Part shown: piece by piece, positions 22,331 through 35,192 of the stretch
Position numbering within the stretch: the stretch's first letter is position 1
Layout: each line of letters starts with the position of its first letter
Source: Tranzscheliella williamsii
Taxonomy: Eukaryota > Basidiomycota > Ustilaginomycetes > Ustilaginales > Ustilaginaceae
DNA length: 64,000 nucleotides
Reading direction: 5' to 3'
Assembly (NCBI GenBank): GCA_023212725.1
Contig: JALBYF010000049.1
Location: 81,829-145,828 of the forward strand
Made by a program: the position numbers and the translations under genes
The notes under the pieces: generated by a model
What the model saw: the letters and a program-made list of their open reading frames with translations, nothing else
Told to the model about the DNA's origin: nothing
The model's database searches: none

Positions 22331-24709
22331 CGACGTCGAAAGGCGGGTGGAATCGGACATGGAACCGAGCCGGGGGGGTGATGGCGGCCTCCCACATGTG
22401 CAGCACAACTCAGCCATTCGCTTGCCTCTGCTTGCTGCTCTACTCGACACCGATGATCGGTGAACGGCTCATCTCCAGTCTCGTCTACAAGCAAGCGGTT
22501 TGCCCCCTTTTCTTGAAGCAGCCGCAACGTATGCTCTCGCCGGATGCTGCCGGGTGGTCCGCTTGTTATACCTTCAAGTAGTGGATTTGAGGGCGTCGGC
22601 GAGGCCGAGCAGGCTATTTGTAAGCAGCAAGCGGAAGGGCCGATAGCGGCGTAAACGGCCGGATCGGGCCTTTGCATCGCTGCCGCTGCCACGGCGATGC
22701 CCAATCGCATGTTTCCGATTCAGCTATGTTTCGCGGGTCAGTCCTGATCGCTCCATGGTGGCTAGCACGACCAACAGCGTCAATGCATCGCGACAATCCA
22801 AAGTGAATTGTAGTAGCGCTCTTCCATCACCTCTACCCTGGATTGAGGCTGGTCTTGGGCAGTGCAGGCTAGTCTGCAGCGCCGTACTCACCACGGAGCA
22901 GCGGGGCCAAGTAGCGACGGAAACGATCGGAGAGGCGACCCTACTATCTAGTCCTGATTGCCAAACTGGGACGACCAAGCGACTTACATTAAATTCTTTT
23001 AACTAATTAACATAAAAGTGCTTCCAAAATCGCAGCATCGAAAGCGCAAGTCGCAGCGCCGACGTCGACAGCAGCAGGACGATCCGCGCCACGGCCTCCG
23101 CTAGCCGTGGCGGGCGCTGCTGAGACAGGCCAATGCAAGATAAAGTGCAGGCAGGTCCGGCGAATTCAATTGCGAGATAGGGAGCGAGAGCAAGCGCCCC
23201 GTACGACCATCGGTAGAGTCGCACTCCCCTCCAGTCGCATTGTTTTGGTGCCACGAGCCTCTACACGACGGGCCTGTCGGTGCAACAGGTCGATCCTATT
23301 TCCTCGTCCGTGCAAGACTTTCCGGAGACAGGCAGCCGAACAAGGGCGCCGAACACGCAAAATAGACGCGAGCGGGCGAACAGAGGCGCAGAGAGCGCTC
23401 TGTAAGCGGATACGGCGGCTCAGCACTGCTGCTGTATGTGTCTACCCGTTCTTCTGCACGTTGGCTCGACATGAGCATAGCAGATGATGGCCAGTCTCAG
23501 CGCGCTTGATGCTGCCCGATGCACAGCGGACCTAAATCTTGTCAAGCCTTTGCCAAATGAAATCGCCAGCCACAGCCTCAGCAAGGTAGTACGATTGCCG
23601 TCAGGACACGGCCGCACTCTAAGCAGCAGGAAATCATACGCTTTGCAAGCACACGCGATGCCAGCTTCTCTGGCGTCGCGAGATCGGTGAGTGTCGCTAT
23701 CGGTCTGCAAGCCTGATTTCTGCACGAGGGGCCGCACCCAACCTAAGCCTTGCTGTCGGCGTCTGATCACAGCGACGCTGATGCTTGTGCGCCAGGGCAA
23801 GGCATCAGCCGCCTGGATTCCTTTGCTCTAGCCCGTGCGTACCTCCTCCACCTTTGACCATTGCCTCCCAGCTGCGCTTTGTAGACACTCGAGCTGCGCT
23901 TTGTAAACACTCGTTTGGGGGACAAGCCGATGTACAAAGCCGTTCCCGCCGAGAGCCCTGGTGGTGGGAGCGGGTATTTGCGAGCACTGGTGGCATGCGA
24001 CTCGTGGCGATCTCTGCTTCCCGCCGACGACCCTTACTTTGCTCCGGAAGCCAAGCACAGCTGGGAACTGTCAGTGTGCTCGGCGCCGTCCCAGGCAGTG
24101 GGCTCCGAAGCGGCGGTGGGAGCGCTGCAAGGCTCTACAATTAGCACGGACACGGAGAGAAGGCATGCGGCCGCGGCCAAGGGTGCTGAGCCTGCCGGCA
24201 CTACGTGCGCGGCAAGCATGCCGACAAATACGGCGACGGACCGTGGTAGGCTGGATAGCTGGCTGAGCCTGCTCTCGGACACCGACAGCTACCGCGTCTC
24301 CCGAGCGGTGGGCGCGCAGGAGCCCCTCACTACGCGTAACGATGGCCGCACCACACCCGCCCACCCGCTGCCAGAACCGCCAGCCCGCGCCAGCCGCCAA
24401 CGTCCCTCTCCCTGCACAACTCTGCCCAGCCAGATGGCCCGCCACAGTGCCGCTTCCAAGACGGACCACTCTCACAGCCTCGCGCCCCCGCGTGCCGACA
24501 GCTAGCCCGGGCCAGCGCTGCGCCATTTCATACACTCGACATACAGCACGGCGCCCTGCAACATGTTTCTCTGAATGCATGCACGCATAGCGATGCGTAC
24601 CACACCAATCTGCGCGACGGCGACGATGGGGGTGAGTGTGAGTGTGTTTGTGCGTGTGAGCGGGTTGGGATTGCAAGTGAAAGCGCCGGCTGGTTGGGCG
24701 GTGGGTTGG
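22331..24709. other. Gene-poor GC-rich stretch
   Basis: Multiple overlapping frames on both strands without recognisable domains. The scarcity of stops is explained by base composition. Confidence 0.4.
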
Positions 24710-25258
24710 CTACAGGGGGGGGTCGCGAGCGCGGGCATGGCAGCGGGTGAGGGGGTGGTGATTGGCGGTGGGGTGGGGGCGGAGGCAGTGCAGTTCGCGC
24801 GTCTGGGCGCGCAGCTTATTCTCGAGGGCCACGTTGGCGCGGATGTCCTTGATCGCGACGGCGTTCCTGCCCAGCAGCGGCTGCGGCCACACGTCGTAGC
24901 TTGGCTCCGGCGCGCGCACCCCTCCGCCTTGCTCAGCGCCAAAACCCCCGTCGCCAGCGCCACTATAGTCGTAAGCGGGCCACCAGCCATAGTCTCCCCC
25001 GTTGGCCTCCGTTGCAGACCCTTGCCACTGCCCCTCGGTTGCAGCGCCTTGCCACTGCCCAGCGGCGGGCCCCTTTCGCGACTGGTGGCCGTCGAAGCGC
25101 GGCAGGTCGAGTCGGCCATCGGCACCCGTGCGCGATCCGGTAATCCTTCGGAACAGGCTGCGAAGCTTGCGTTTCAGCCGGCCATCCCCACGCTTGCCGC
25201 GCTCGGGAGCGTCCTCCAAGCCTTGCCAAGCTGGGCTGAACCAAACCGAAGTCTGCAT
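24710..25258 (-). CDS. Hypothetical protein, weakly supported
   Basis: A frame of 182 codons from the ATG at 25258. It begins MQTSVWFSPAWQGLED, has a basic helix (GRLKRKLRSLFRRITG), two near-identical short repeats (GQWQGAATE / GQWQGSATE), a Gly/Tyr/Trp-rich stretch, and a helix AIKDIRANVALENKLRAQ. This looks more protein-like than neighbouring frames, but both strands are open here. A pyrimidine-rich stretch followed by CATGCAG just at the ATG could instead be a splice acceptor. No family is recognised. Confidence 0.25.
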   Translation of the reverse strand: MQTSVWFSPAWQGLEDAPERGKRGDGRLKRKLRSLFRRITGSRTGADGRLDLPRFDGHQSRKGPAAGQWQGAATEGQWQGSATEANGGDYGWWPAYDYSGAGDGGFGAEQGGGVRAPEPSYDVWPQPLLGRNAVAIKDIRANVALENKLRAQTRELHCLRPHPTANHHPLTRCHARARDPPL

Positions 25259-28200
25259 GGCGGAAATCCAGATGTCGAAAAGATAAGCAGCAGCAGCAGC
25301 GAATGGGGAGATGGTGGTGCAGGGAGAGGGGAGAAGGTCGTTCGTGTCAACCACTGAGCCTTGCACGCCGTTGGTTATCCTTTGTTCTGGGCAGACAAGG
25401 CCTCGCCGTGGCACGCCATTGCTGCGTGCGTGCCGTGGTGCGGCCGCCGGCCAGCGGAGACGTGCTCCAGGCACTCCAGCCACGAAGCCAGTTGTGTCCA
25501 TCAGGCGACGGGGGCCTCTCTGGCGCCGTGATAAGCAAAGCCTGTTGTGCCGGTCCCATTCACAGCTGCGTGGTATGGCGCCATTATGTTTCCGCTCAGT
25601 GCCGGCCGGGCAGCGCGGATTGTCGACCGATGGTGCGATTAGCCTCAGCTGCGTGCATGGTCCGCTGATCGACGCTTATCAGCGCTGCACCGAGGAGACG
25701 GCGGGCGGCCGTGCGGATGCAGCTCGACGCTTTGCCAGCAGTCTGGGCCTGCCGATGGTGTCGGCCGGCTTCACCCTGCCGCCATGCAATGCACGGCGCC
25801 ACTCTACCCACGCCGTGCGCAGTCAGCCCTTCCCTGTCGGCTTGCATATCCTCCCGTCCGCCTCCCAACCTTATGTGCTTGCGCGCAATACAGTTGCTTG
25901 CCTAGATGGCGACTGGCTACACCGCAGACGACCCGATCATGGCATCCAGTGCAGCGCCAACTAGCCAGGCTCTCCCGCTGGCCTTGCGATGGGAGGGCCG
26001 CGCGAAACGGCTAGATTGGCCGCGCTGCGGGGGTTGCCTTTCTCCTGCCAACCACCTCCATCACTATGCCGCATATCGTCGATCAGGCCACCGTCTCAGC
26101 GGGGCAGCCAGATGCACCGCGTGCCGTCGCGACCGAGTGTCCAGCGGTGCTGCCAGTTGCGCCCGATCCTGGCCCGGCGAGTCCATCGGCTGCCGTGTCC
26201 ATCTCGCACCACTTCTACCCGCCCCAGCCGGTGGGCGCCGAGAGCTGGGTCGCGCTCGACAGAGCCCAACGTGACGCCGACGCCGTGCCCGCTTGCCCGC
26301 CGCGCTCCGCATCGACCAGGCCCGCGCTGACCCCAGACCAGCTGCAACAACTCGAAGCCGCACAAACCGCGGCCGGCCCTCGCCTCGCTGTCCTAGCCGC
26401 AAACGGTGGCGATCAAACGCACCCTCCCAACGATCAGGCCCAGCATTAGCACCTAAACCCCTCCTGCCCAGCTCGCCCGAATCATGTAACCGCAAGCGCC
26501 CGTCTGCGTCGAATACAACCGATCATCGGGCCAGTTCTCCTTCAGGCACTCCAGCGTTCATGATGCAACGCACATGCAAATGGCCGGCGCGCGCTGGCAC
26601 GGGTATCGGTCCACTTCAGTAGCATCGACGCATCCAAGTGGGAAGGGTAGGAAGCCACATGGTGACCCTCGAACGTGTAGATGAACGTGTCGCGCGACAG
26701 CATCTTTCGGCGGCCTTGACGATGACAGTCGGGCATGTGCGGCGCTGAGGTCAAGAGCCTTTCTAGCGTCACGAGGGTGGCGGATGAGACGCGCGCCGAT
26801 ACATTAAGCGGTTCTGCGGGCTGAGCTGTAGAGAGGCTGGCTCTGCCTGCCCTTCTCAGTGCAGATGGCCAAGCTGCCGACTGCGCCCGCTATCGCCGCT
26901 CGGCCTTGGCATCGCCATGCGTCGGCCAGCCTTGCACCGCCAGCTTCGAGTCCGTGCCATCGGTCGCTGCTTTGTCTAGCTGCTGCCGTGATACCGGGGT
27001 CTTGGCCTGTTGGAAGGGCGTTGCAGCTGACGCGTGAAGTCTGCCCGTTCCGCTCGCAGCGTTTCGAGCAGCGTTGCGACAGACGGGCGCGCCTGGACAT
27101 GCGGACAGCTGGCTGCCTCGAGAACGCCGCTCAAGCCCTGCCGCTCCGAGACCCTACCAAAAGTCGGTGATCGGCGGCCTGCAGAGAGGTGGACGAGGTG
27201 AAGTGGTCGCAGCACCAGATGCTGTTGCGGTGAAAGTAGCCGTGGGATCGAGCAGCGCAGAGACCGTGGCGACAAGCTGCCGGGTTTGTTGGCGTGTTGG
27301 TCGTGCTGCGCGCAGGGCTGGATTTCTGTGATCGTGCTCGTGGCGGATGTGGCGCACGGCAGTCCAGTGGCAGTGAGGAGGGGGTGCACGAGCTGTGCGC
27401 GTCGTTGAACGGCAACGCGGCGCGGCCACTCGTCGCTCACCGTTGGACCCGGCTGTGGTACATGGCGACGCATCGCGACGCTACCCGCCTTCTCCATCGC
27501 CCAGCGCAGCACCGTGCCGTCCGCGGCCCACTCGATCCAGCCGGGCCACATCTCAGCCCGTCTCGTACTCGGACCGGTTGTTGTGCACCAAAGTGCGCGC
27601 CGCTGCTGCTAGCCACGCCATCGTCGCCTGTTCACTGGTGTTGCCGTTGCGCCCGGTCGTTTTGATAGCCGCTGCTTGTCAGCGGGTTCCATCCATTGCC
27701 GCCCATCGTGGTCGCCATGGCCGCTGCTGCCGCTGCAGAGCCTCGTTACCTGCCTCTGCCAAGCCGGCGAGGTTCCTGCGCCACTGCTCCTGTTGCAGAA
27801 AGCGCGACGAGATCGCCAAAGCATCGTCACTGCTCTGCGATTGGGGCCAGACGGCTCCCCCATGCCAAGCCGGTGGGTATTGGGCTGTTTCATTGGTCCT
27901 TCTTGCGTTCGGACGGCTTGACGAACCAGCTGGGAGCGACCAGCGGGCTGCCAACGGCAGACAGCCACTGTTCGAGCCCGGCCTGCGGCAGCGACGCCGA
28001 AGCCTGCCTCGGAGCGCTTTGTGGGCGGGCTAGTCTCCGTCTCACCATCGAAGTGCGGCTGAGGCGGCCTTGTGTCTGCCGCGCAGTGGGGCAAGACGTC
28101 AGGCGGTCCACCGATGCCGGCGCCGCGGCATCGCACTGTCCACTACGATGCCCCGCTCCCATTCGACCTACCTGCGCGACGAGGGACGCTGCCCGTGTCC

Positions 28201-29040
28201 GTGCGCAAGCGCAAGCGCATGCCTTTCCAAGCAGGCTCACAAGAAGCGGCTGGAAAGGTGCCACCGGCGGGAGGTGTCCGCGTGCAAGCCAGACTCGGCT
28301 TGTCGTGGTCACTGCCCTCCTACCTGTCAAGCACCCAACGTCGACTGCAGCGTCGCCTGGCACGGTGGGTACCTTTGCCCGAAGCTCGCCGCTTGCTTGC
28401 CCATCGCAATCTCCGCACCGGGCTCTGGCTTCGACTCCGGCTCCAGCTCCACGCTCAGTCGTCCTGCATGATGGCCATCAGTGCGCGGGCGCTCTTCCCC
28501 TTCCATTCCCTGCTCCGGCTGGTGCTGCTGGTGATCTGCACAGCAACCTGTCTCCGCACGACAGCGCCGGTGCTGATCGACGGTAACAAGCAAGCGTAGC
28601 CCCGCGTCTGGCTCCGTTCGGCGGCCCACCCCGCCCCACCCGGCCCCACCCAGCCGCCGTGGACGCTGGTGCCCCACTTCTCCCGCCCTGTGCCTCCCAT
28701 CCGCTCCATGACCGTCTTTTTCAAGTCGGCGCGCATCGCTAAGTAGACCGCTGAAGGCCCTACTTGCCTGTCCTCCTTGCCTGCCCGCCCTTAGCATTCA
28801 CCGCACCGCTCTGTGCTGGCGACGTCCCTACCCTTCTAGGCAGGCCAATGTCGGGGCTTACTTCTCATTGGCAGATCCGCAGGCTACCGGCGCGTGCAGG
28901 TGTGGGCCCTTTCAAATGAAGCTGTCGGCGCCAAATGAGGTCGGGCGGGGGGATGGCGCACCGCAGTCCATTCCTAGCTGGCCAGCGCTGCGTGGCGCGG
29001 ACCGAGCGTCTACATAAAGCGGCCATCCTGCGGCGCAGGT
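25259..29040. other. Gene-poor GC-rich stretch
   Basis: Frames of 100-300 codons overlap on both strands, but none shows a domain, a signal peptide or a consistent splice pattern. Composition alone can produce these. Confidence 0.4.
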
Positions 29041-29097
29041 CGCTTTCCCTTCACCACCTACCCTCTACCCAACCCCGTCCCATTCCTAACGACAACA
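29041..29097 (+). promoter_or_regulatory. Pyrimidine-rich leader of the secreted-protein gene
   Basis: A C/T-rich leader ends in CGACAACAATG, with A at -3 of the start codon. This is consistent with a transcribed fungal 5' leader. Confidence 0.4.
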
Positions 29098-29460
29098 ATG
29101 AAGACTGCCTTTGTGACGCTCAGCGTGGCGAGCCTGGCAATGTTGGCCAGCGTGGCGCGCGCTGCTGACCAGACTGGCCGCGGAGCCGGTGGGGATGCTG
29201 AGGTACCCAAGTTTGAGGGTGCCAAGTGCGGCAGAAACGACCACTGCTCGGTCTTTTCCGGTGATATCCAGCATCCCGTTGTCGCCGGCGCGCATGGCGT
29301 ATGCTGCACCAACACGCAGCATCCCGCCCCGGGCGGTACCGGGTAAGTATCGCCGTGGCGCTGCTGGCTGGCTCGCCGCTGACCTCTCGCTCCGCGATCT
29401 TGCAGCCAATGCTTCAACACCAACCCGGACCCTGCAGTCTGGAACTGTCGAAACGCTTGA
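29098..29460 (+). CDS. Small secreted cysteine-rich protein (candidate effector)
   Basis: Two exons, 29098-29342 and 29406-29460, separated by a 63-bp intron with a perfect GTAAGT donor and a CTTGCAG acceptor; the joined frame is exactly 100 codons including the stop. The 99-residue product begins with a textbook signal peptide (MKTAFVTLSVASLAMLASVARA, likely cut after ARA). The mature part, about 77 residues, holds six cysteines: two in AKCGRNDHC, a pair in GVCCTN, one in GQCF and one in WNCRNA at the C-terminus. That is enough for three disulfides. Secretion is inferred from the signal peptide and the absence of a further membrane segment. Small size, Cys content and a repeat-rich, gene-poor setting fit fungal apoplastic effectors, but the family is not recognised and the function is unknown. 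Confidence 0.7.
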
Positions 29461-32400
29461 TCCGGCATGGCCCCGCCCGGCCGGGGTAGGCGCCGGCGTT
29501 GCCTTTCGTACCGTAGCTGCTGTTTGTGTAAGCGTGTTTCTGCGTGCTGCTCCGACTGTGTTCGCGCCTGGCCGTGGCCGCGGGCGACAAGGTCGGCGCG
29601 TGAGACGAGCGGGGAGGAGCAAATGGCATCGTGGTACCATGGATCGAGCGCATGCACATGTAGCCTTCACACTGACCACAGCCAATGGCGCCCAGGCGTC
29701 CGCTCTCGCAGGCGGCAAAGCAGATGGTCGCTGAAGCATGCTTGCGTACAAAGAGGCATGCACAGCAGCAAAGGCACGCACAGCCCATCTTGGACTCGCG
29801 GCCCTTCACGCCCTGCTGGGTCCACTAGGACGCCTTGGCGGCCTTCTGCGGGTGCCGCCGCGGAACGATGCGCGCGGATGTCAGTACAAGATCCCGTGTG
29901 CGGGGCCGCGGGCGTGCTTACGTGCTCGGCCTCCTGAAGTAGACCCCAGCGACGTTGGGGTGGCGCATCTTCTCTATCCACTCGTGTCGCAGTATGCCCG
30001 TTTGGACGGCGGCGCGCTCCTTTCTGGTCGATGCAGGCGCGTCCGCTCTGCGCCACGTCCCCGTCCTTCACCCCAGCCCGCTTGTGGTCCTGCAGCCAGC
30101 GGTAGCACTTCCATTCGCCCTCCCGTTGCCGTCACCCTCACCGTACGCGTGACTGTGATGTGGCCATGTAGTCCACCAAGAATGCTGCAGAGGATCGCCA
30201 TGGCGATCCTGGGCTCTGTTCGCTTTTGCGTCTGCAGCCAACCGCTATCGTCGCACGGCTTCTGCTGGCCCGCGATGTCACGCAGGGTAAGTGCGACGTC
30301 ACGACAGAGGAACGTCTCGGATCGCCTATGCCTTCATAAGGCGGTGTGAGGCATGGCCGCGTCGCTGCTCCGCTTCGACCTCCGCCCGCTTGAGATGGGC
30401 CAGGCCTCGTCGACAGCGTAGAGTACATCGGACAGACGGGCCCGCGTATAGGCTTTGCTGTTTGACTGCAAAGCATTGCCGCGGCACAGGCTGCCGCATC
30501 GTGGCGCCATGCCGAGGCCTGAAGGAGAGGCATCTTTGTCTGGTATTCTTCAGGGCTTCCCGATCCGCAGGCCACCTAGGCAGCGACTCACGCCGGCAGC
30601 GGCCTTTTGAAGGGTGGTGGAATCGGTGGCGATGGCACAGTCATAGCTGGGGCCGCTGGCTAGGTGAAATCCTTCCCGGCGCGATCTTGGTGTTCAGGAG
30701 TGATACTGTACCGGTGCCTACAGCCGGGGACTCCTCAGGGCGTGTCTGTCCCTGGATTACCACTCACAATGATCCTGGCATCGTCAAGGGCACCTCGCAA
30801 GCAGCTCCGCGAGGATGGTCGAGAAGCATGATCCAGTGATGCTGACATTGTGGTAGGGGGGTAGGAGGCAGGCTGCACTGTGGACGAAGAGCGGTGCACT
30901 TGCATTGCTATGCCTAGGCCTGCTGTCGAATCTGGGCTGCCGACGTCCAAGTGACACTTGTGACTCATGTCGCCATGGACCGCGCATCCGTCTACCCTGC
31001 AGGGGCTGGTGATAGCGTTGGCACGTGGCACCATCGATGAGAGGGTGGCTAGGGTGTGGCCGGCGTGCCGTGCAAGGGGAGTCGCAATGCGCAGAACTCT
31101 TTCCATAGCATACATGACGAGCCAGGAGGGGGTTCGCTGTGCGACGGCTTCGAGGCGCCAGCGCACTTGTGCGGTGCATCTACTGGGGCCCTGCACCAAC
31201 GGCGCGCTTGCCCCGGTCGTGGCCTGTGCCAGGCAGCCAATGCAGCCTGATCCACTTCCACACCGAGGCGGGCAGCCGTACGCCTGCCTCTGCGTCTGCG
31301 TTTCCCACTGGAAGGTGCGAGCGCTCAACCTGTGGATACGCCCGCTCAGCAGTACGGTCCCAGCGGCCCTCCTCGGCCAGACCGCCCGCTGCGTTCGCTC
31401 GAAACGCTCGTACCTTGGCCGCTTCTGCCAGTGTTCGGCCACTTGACCGCACCGAGGTGCATTCCAGCGGCCGCTTGTCTCGCTCCACCTCGGTGCGCAG
31501 CGCTTCTTGCTACGCTCGCACATTCGGCGCCTTTCCAGTCACAACATCCTCTCCGTCCAGGGACGCGGCCGCACCAGCAAAGTTATGCCGCCTGCCTTGG
31601 GTTCCGTATCTGCACCTTGGCCGGTGCACCGTCCGTGACGACCCGCAGAAGGGCGCTTGTCTACCTGAGCTGCAGGTCTGGACTGATCTGCGCCGCCGCT
31701 TGGGAGCGGCATGGCACTCTTGTCCAGCGTGCAGCCATGGCTGCTCAGGCGCTGCCGTAGGGGCGCGGCACGGCGGTCGAGTTGATTCTGCGCCGAGGCA
31801 ATGTGCGCAGAGCACCGAACCTTCGCTGGTGGGACGCTCTGTGTCAGCCAGATTGTCCAAATGCACACATTGGACAAAAGCGAGGCACCAAGGCCCACAT
31901 GACGCTACAGCGTGCAAGCACGAGGCGCAGGGCCAGGCTAGGCGGCTGCGAAAGGAGGCGGATGCTCGGCGTACGACAGGCTCGTCCGCCCAGTCGCTTT
32001 TCGGCGTCTTTTGACCCTGCTGTTCCTCATCCTGCTTTTTCTCCTTGGGTCCCTCGTGCCGCTGGGTCGATCGTCCTACTCGAGCATGAGCTGCATGTCA
32101 CATGCTGCCTACTGCAGTCCGGGTCGCCTGGTGTTTGCCCAGCTGTGTGGCGCAGAACTTCATCTCCGCCGCGCTGCATGGTCACCTCCAGCTCCTCCGA
32201 CATCGTGCCAATCGTTGCCATCACGTCATGGGAATGGCTTTGCCAGCCACAAATGCATCAAGTGAAGACAATCGAAGCGATCCCGTGCCTTTTCTCTATG
32301 CGGCAAGCAAAACATTAAACCAGTCCGGCGGCGCCCGCTTGCTTCAGCACAGAGAAACGGAGCACCAGCGCCAGCTCCACAGGTGAGGGAAGGCGATTAG

Positions 32401-33470
32401 CATGTTGCAGTCGTTGTGATGATGACAAGTGACGTCTTTTGAATCTGAGACTTCAAGATGTTCTTGGTTCCGACGGAGGCAGCTGCGTGCATCTGGCTGT
32501 GTAGCCTTGGTCACCGCTTGACAGGAACAAGACCGATGCCGCTGGCCGCGGTCTGCATTCGCTGATCGTTTACAGGTCCAGGAGCATGCCTTGTGCGGTG
32601 GGCATGGCTAGAGACAGCCGCCGCTATGGCGAATCGGCCCTTGTGGTAGCTCACTCGACTCTGTGTTCGAGGAAAGGTGAGTGGCAAAACGAATATTCTT
32701 GGCTCCGTTCGATTCTTCATCCCATCGTAGTGGTTGATGGAAGCAACAACGTTGATCAGCATACCCACCCAAATAAAGGGTACATTTCCAAGCGGCATGC
32801 TCAAAGAGAGGCGGCCTACCGTCCAGGGCTTGATCCTTAGCTTTCTCAGTTACGCTGATGGGAGCAGATGGGCAAGTCAAGTGATCGTCTACTTTGGTCT
32901 GTGCCACACTGCTAGCGATCGTGCCGGGTGCCTTTGGTCCATTACAGGACCTGTTTCGGCAGCACTTCTGGTCTTTAGCTGCCCATCGACGCCTCCTACT
33001 GTGAGCGCCTGTTGGACCGTCAGGTCAGCCACGCCAGACAGGTATGGCGAAGAAGCTGTCCGACACACGTTCGATACCAAGCGGACAGCAGCGGGTAGAG
33101 CAATTGCATTCTTATCTTTTCTACATGCAGCAGACAGCGGCTGGGACAGAGATGGGTCAAGAACGGCGCCTTTATACGGCTTGGTGAGGCAGACGAGTGG
33201 TAGTCAGATAGCGGTCGCCAAGCCGAGAGATACTGGGCTGCGAAGGGTTCGAAGGGGCTCATGCTAATGGCATCGGAACCTTTGGCCAAGGCGTTCTTGT
33301 GGTGAGTCTTGTCGTTTCGCAAAATAGGCGGCACTGGGACGCACGATGCCAAAGCAGACGGGAATCAAGCTGCCTTCTGGTGTTAGCGGCGAGGTTGCAT
33401 CCTGCACGTTGTCGGGCCGGGTGCTGATAGATCGTCTGCTCCTTTTCTAGCTGACCGTCGTCATCGTCAA
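29461..33470. other. Gene-poor GC-rich stretch with possible minus-strand remnants
   Basis: No gene is supported with confidence. On the minus strand near 30.12-29.93 kb two frames together look protein-like (GEWKCYRWLQDHKRAGVKDG in one, ILRHEWIEKMRHPNVAGVYF in the next), as if joined by a single-base frameshift near 30020. A donor-like GTAAGC follows. The remainder is overlapping frames only. Confidence 0.3.
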
Positions 33471-33893
33471 TCATGCCTTTGGCGGCACATGCGTATCCAT
33501 ACTCTCCCTGGCCTTCACGCTCTTGGCTTGCACGGAAGCAATCGCACCGATGGCTTCATCATACTCACGTTGCAGCCTGTTGGCCATGGCGATGAGCCGC
33601 TCACTCTCTTGCTTGGCGACTTGCACCTCCCGCTGTAGCTGGATCATCTGCTCATCCTCGGACGTTTCGCCCGTACCTTTGGGCAAGGCCGAAACAGCGA
33701 CAAGACCGGACGGTGTCAGCGGTACAGGTGGCGTGGAGGGGGCTGACGAAGAGGCAGACGCCGAGCTGCGAGCGAGCCATTCTAGAGCTGCTATGGTTTG
33801 TGGAACGGTCAACGGCACCTGCGTTCCCGCCAAGCGGCTGTTCAGTAAGTGGCCTGGACAATCTTGGGTGTAATGCGATCTCTTTCTCTTCAT
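33471..33893 (-). CDS. Small coiled-coil protein, hypothetical
   Basis: A 140-residue frame. The ATG at 33893 (MKRKRSHYTQDCPGH) is preferred over an upstream in-frame start that would add a pyrimidine-tract-encoded leader. After a basic N-terminus and a Ser/Pro/Ala linker, residues about 80-135 form an acidic-to-mixed coiled coil (EDEQMIQLQREVQVAKQESE and on). No signal peptide and no known family. Confidence 0.45.
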   Translation of the reverse strand: MKRKRSHYTQDCPGHLLNSRLAGTQVPLTVPQTIAALEWLARSSASASSSAPSTPPVPLTPSGLVAVSALPKGTGETSEDEQMIQLQREVQVAKQESERLIAMANRLQREYDEAIGAIASVQAKSVKARESMDTHVPPKA

Positions 33894-35192
33894 GATGGAA
33901 AGTCTCCGTAATGATACCAGGAGAGCAGAAGAGATAGAAGGCGGGAAGAAAGACAAAAGAGGCAAAGAAAGAGGGCCAATGCCAGCCTTCTAAGTCGTTT
34001 GAGGGCGAATGGAGACCGCCGCAGCTGCTGCGCATCTGGATAAGGTTATGCTCCACTGGCAAGCGGCAGGCCATGGACCGAGGCAGGCCCTGGAGGGAGG
34101 CAGCAGTGGCATCGAAGTTATTCTCTGCAGGGCACAGCCACCAGTCATGCTGTAGAGAAGAGCCGCTCCCGACGAGATGGCACAGTGCATGGCCCAGCCC
34201 AGGGGGTGGTATCTGCGTCGCCATGACGACACTGTTATGCGGTGCAGCCGTCAGTGTGGCTGCGCATGTGCCTGCATCAGGCGAGTGCCAGGTACACTGC
34301 CACCGCACCAGAGAAGTGTGCCGCTACCCTTGCGTGCTTGGCTGCCGTCCTGTGATGGCAAGTGGCCAACTTTTCGGGCTTGGGCACTGTCACCCTCGTC
34401 CTCTCCCGCTTGTCGCAAGCTACCTTATCGCTCTGTATGCACACTCCCATCACATATCAATTTCTTCTACATCATCCATCGCTCGCCCCCCCTTCAGCCT
34501 GTAGTCACCGCCTCTATGCCATTCACTTTCCGTTGCCGTTCTTATTCGTCTCGAACACTACCAACGTTTACATCCAGTCGGCTTCTCCTCAGTATACTTT
34601 CCTATTCGTCGTCCGTCGTCCAACATTAGTGTTTGAGCTGGGATGAAAGCGGAAATGCTAGGCTCGAATGCTAAGTATTCTTTGAGTTAGTGCTTGTCAC
34701 ACTTACGTCTGACTTGCTGGCATCGTCTTGCCCTCGTCCGGCCGTTGACATACCTCGACCCGAACGCAAGCTTGCCCAGGCCATGCACAGCATTGCGAGA
34801 CCAGATGCCGCCCGTCTCCATCAGCGACTAGGTCAAGACGCTTGTCATTGCTGGACAGTGTGCTCCCTGGTGAATTCGAGCTGCCCGTAGACATGAGCTA
34901 CCAGCATCCGCCATAGAAATGGAGCAATAAGCCCGGCCTGAAGCCGGCGAACTTGCTCGGCTTGCTCATGGGCTAACGTCTACCTCTGAAAGCTGGACTC
35001 TGTCAGACTATGTCAGTTGGCAAAGTTGCAAGTGGCACATCCTGCTGGAAAAGCGGATAGTGTTCCAAGGAACTCAAAGCCGCAGCACAGCTCCTCTGCG
35101 GGCAAAAGCGTAGATGAACAAGTAGAGCGTCCGGAAGCTGGCTGGTCTTGTTCGCGAGTTGCTCGCTGCTGGCGTCCAGGCCTGCCTGTCCA
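33894..35192. other. Intergenic, nothing recognised
   Basis: Short overlapping frames only. A pyrimidine-rich stretch lies at about 34440-34620. Confidence 0.4.

Noticed and set aside
27696..28797. Frames of 150-300 codons overlapping on both strands
   Set aside because: Explained by GC-rich composition; no domains, consistent splice sites or codon pattern were seen.
29930..29995. RHEWIEKMRHPNVAGVYF read as a kinase N-lobe
   Set aside because: Only a short resemblance; no Gly-rich loop, catalytic loop or DFG-like motif was found nearby on that strand.
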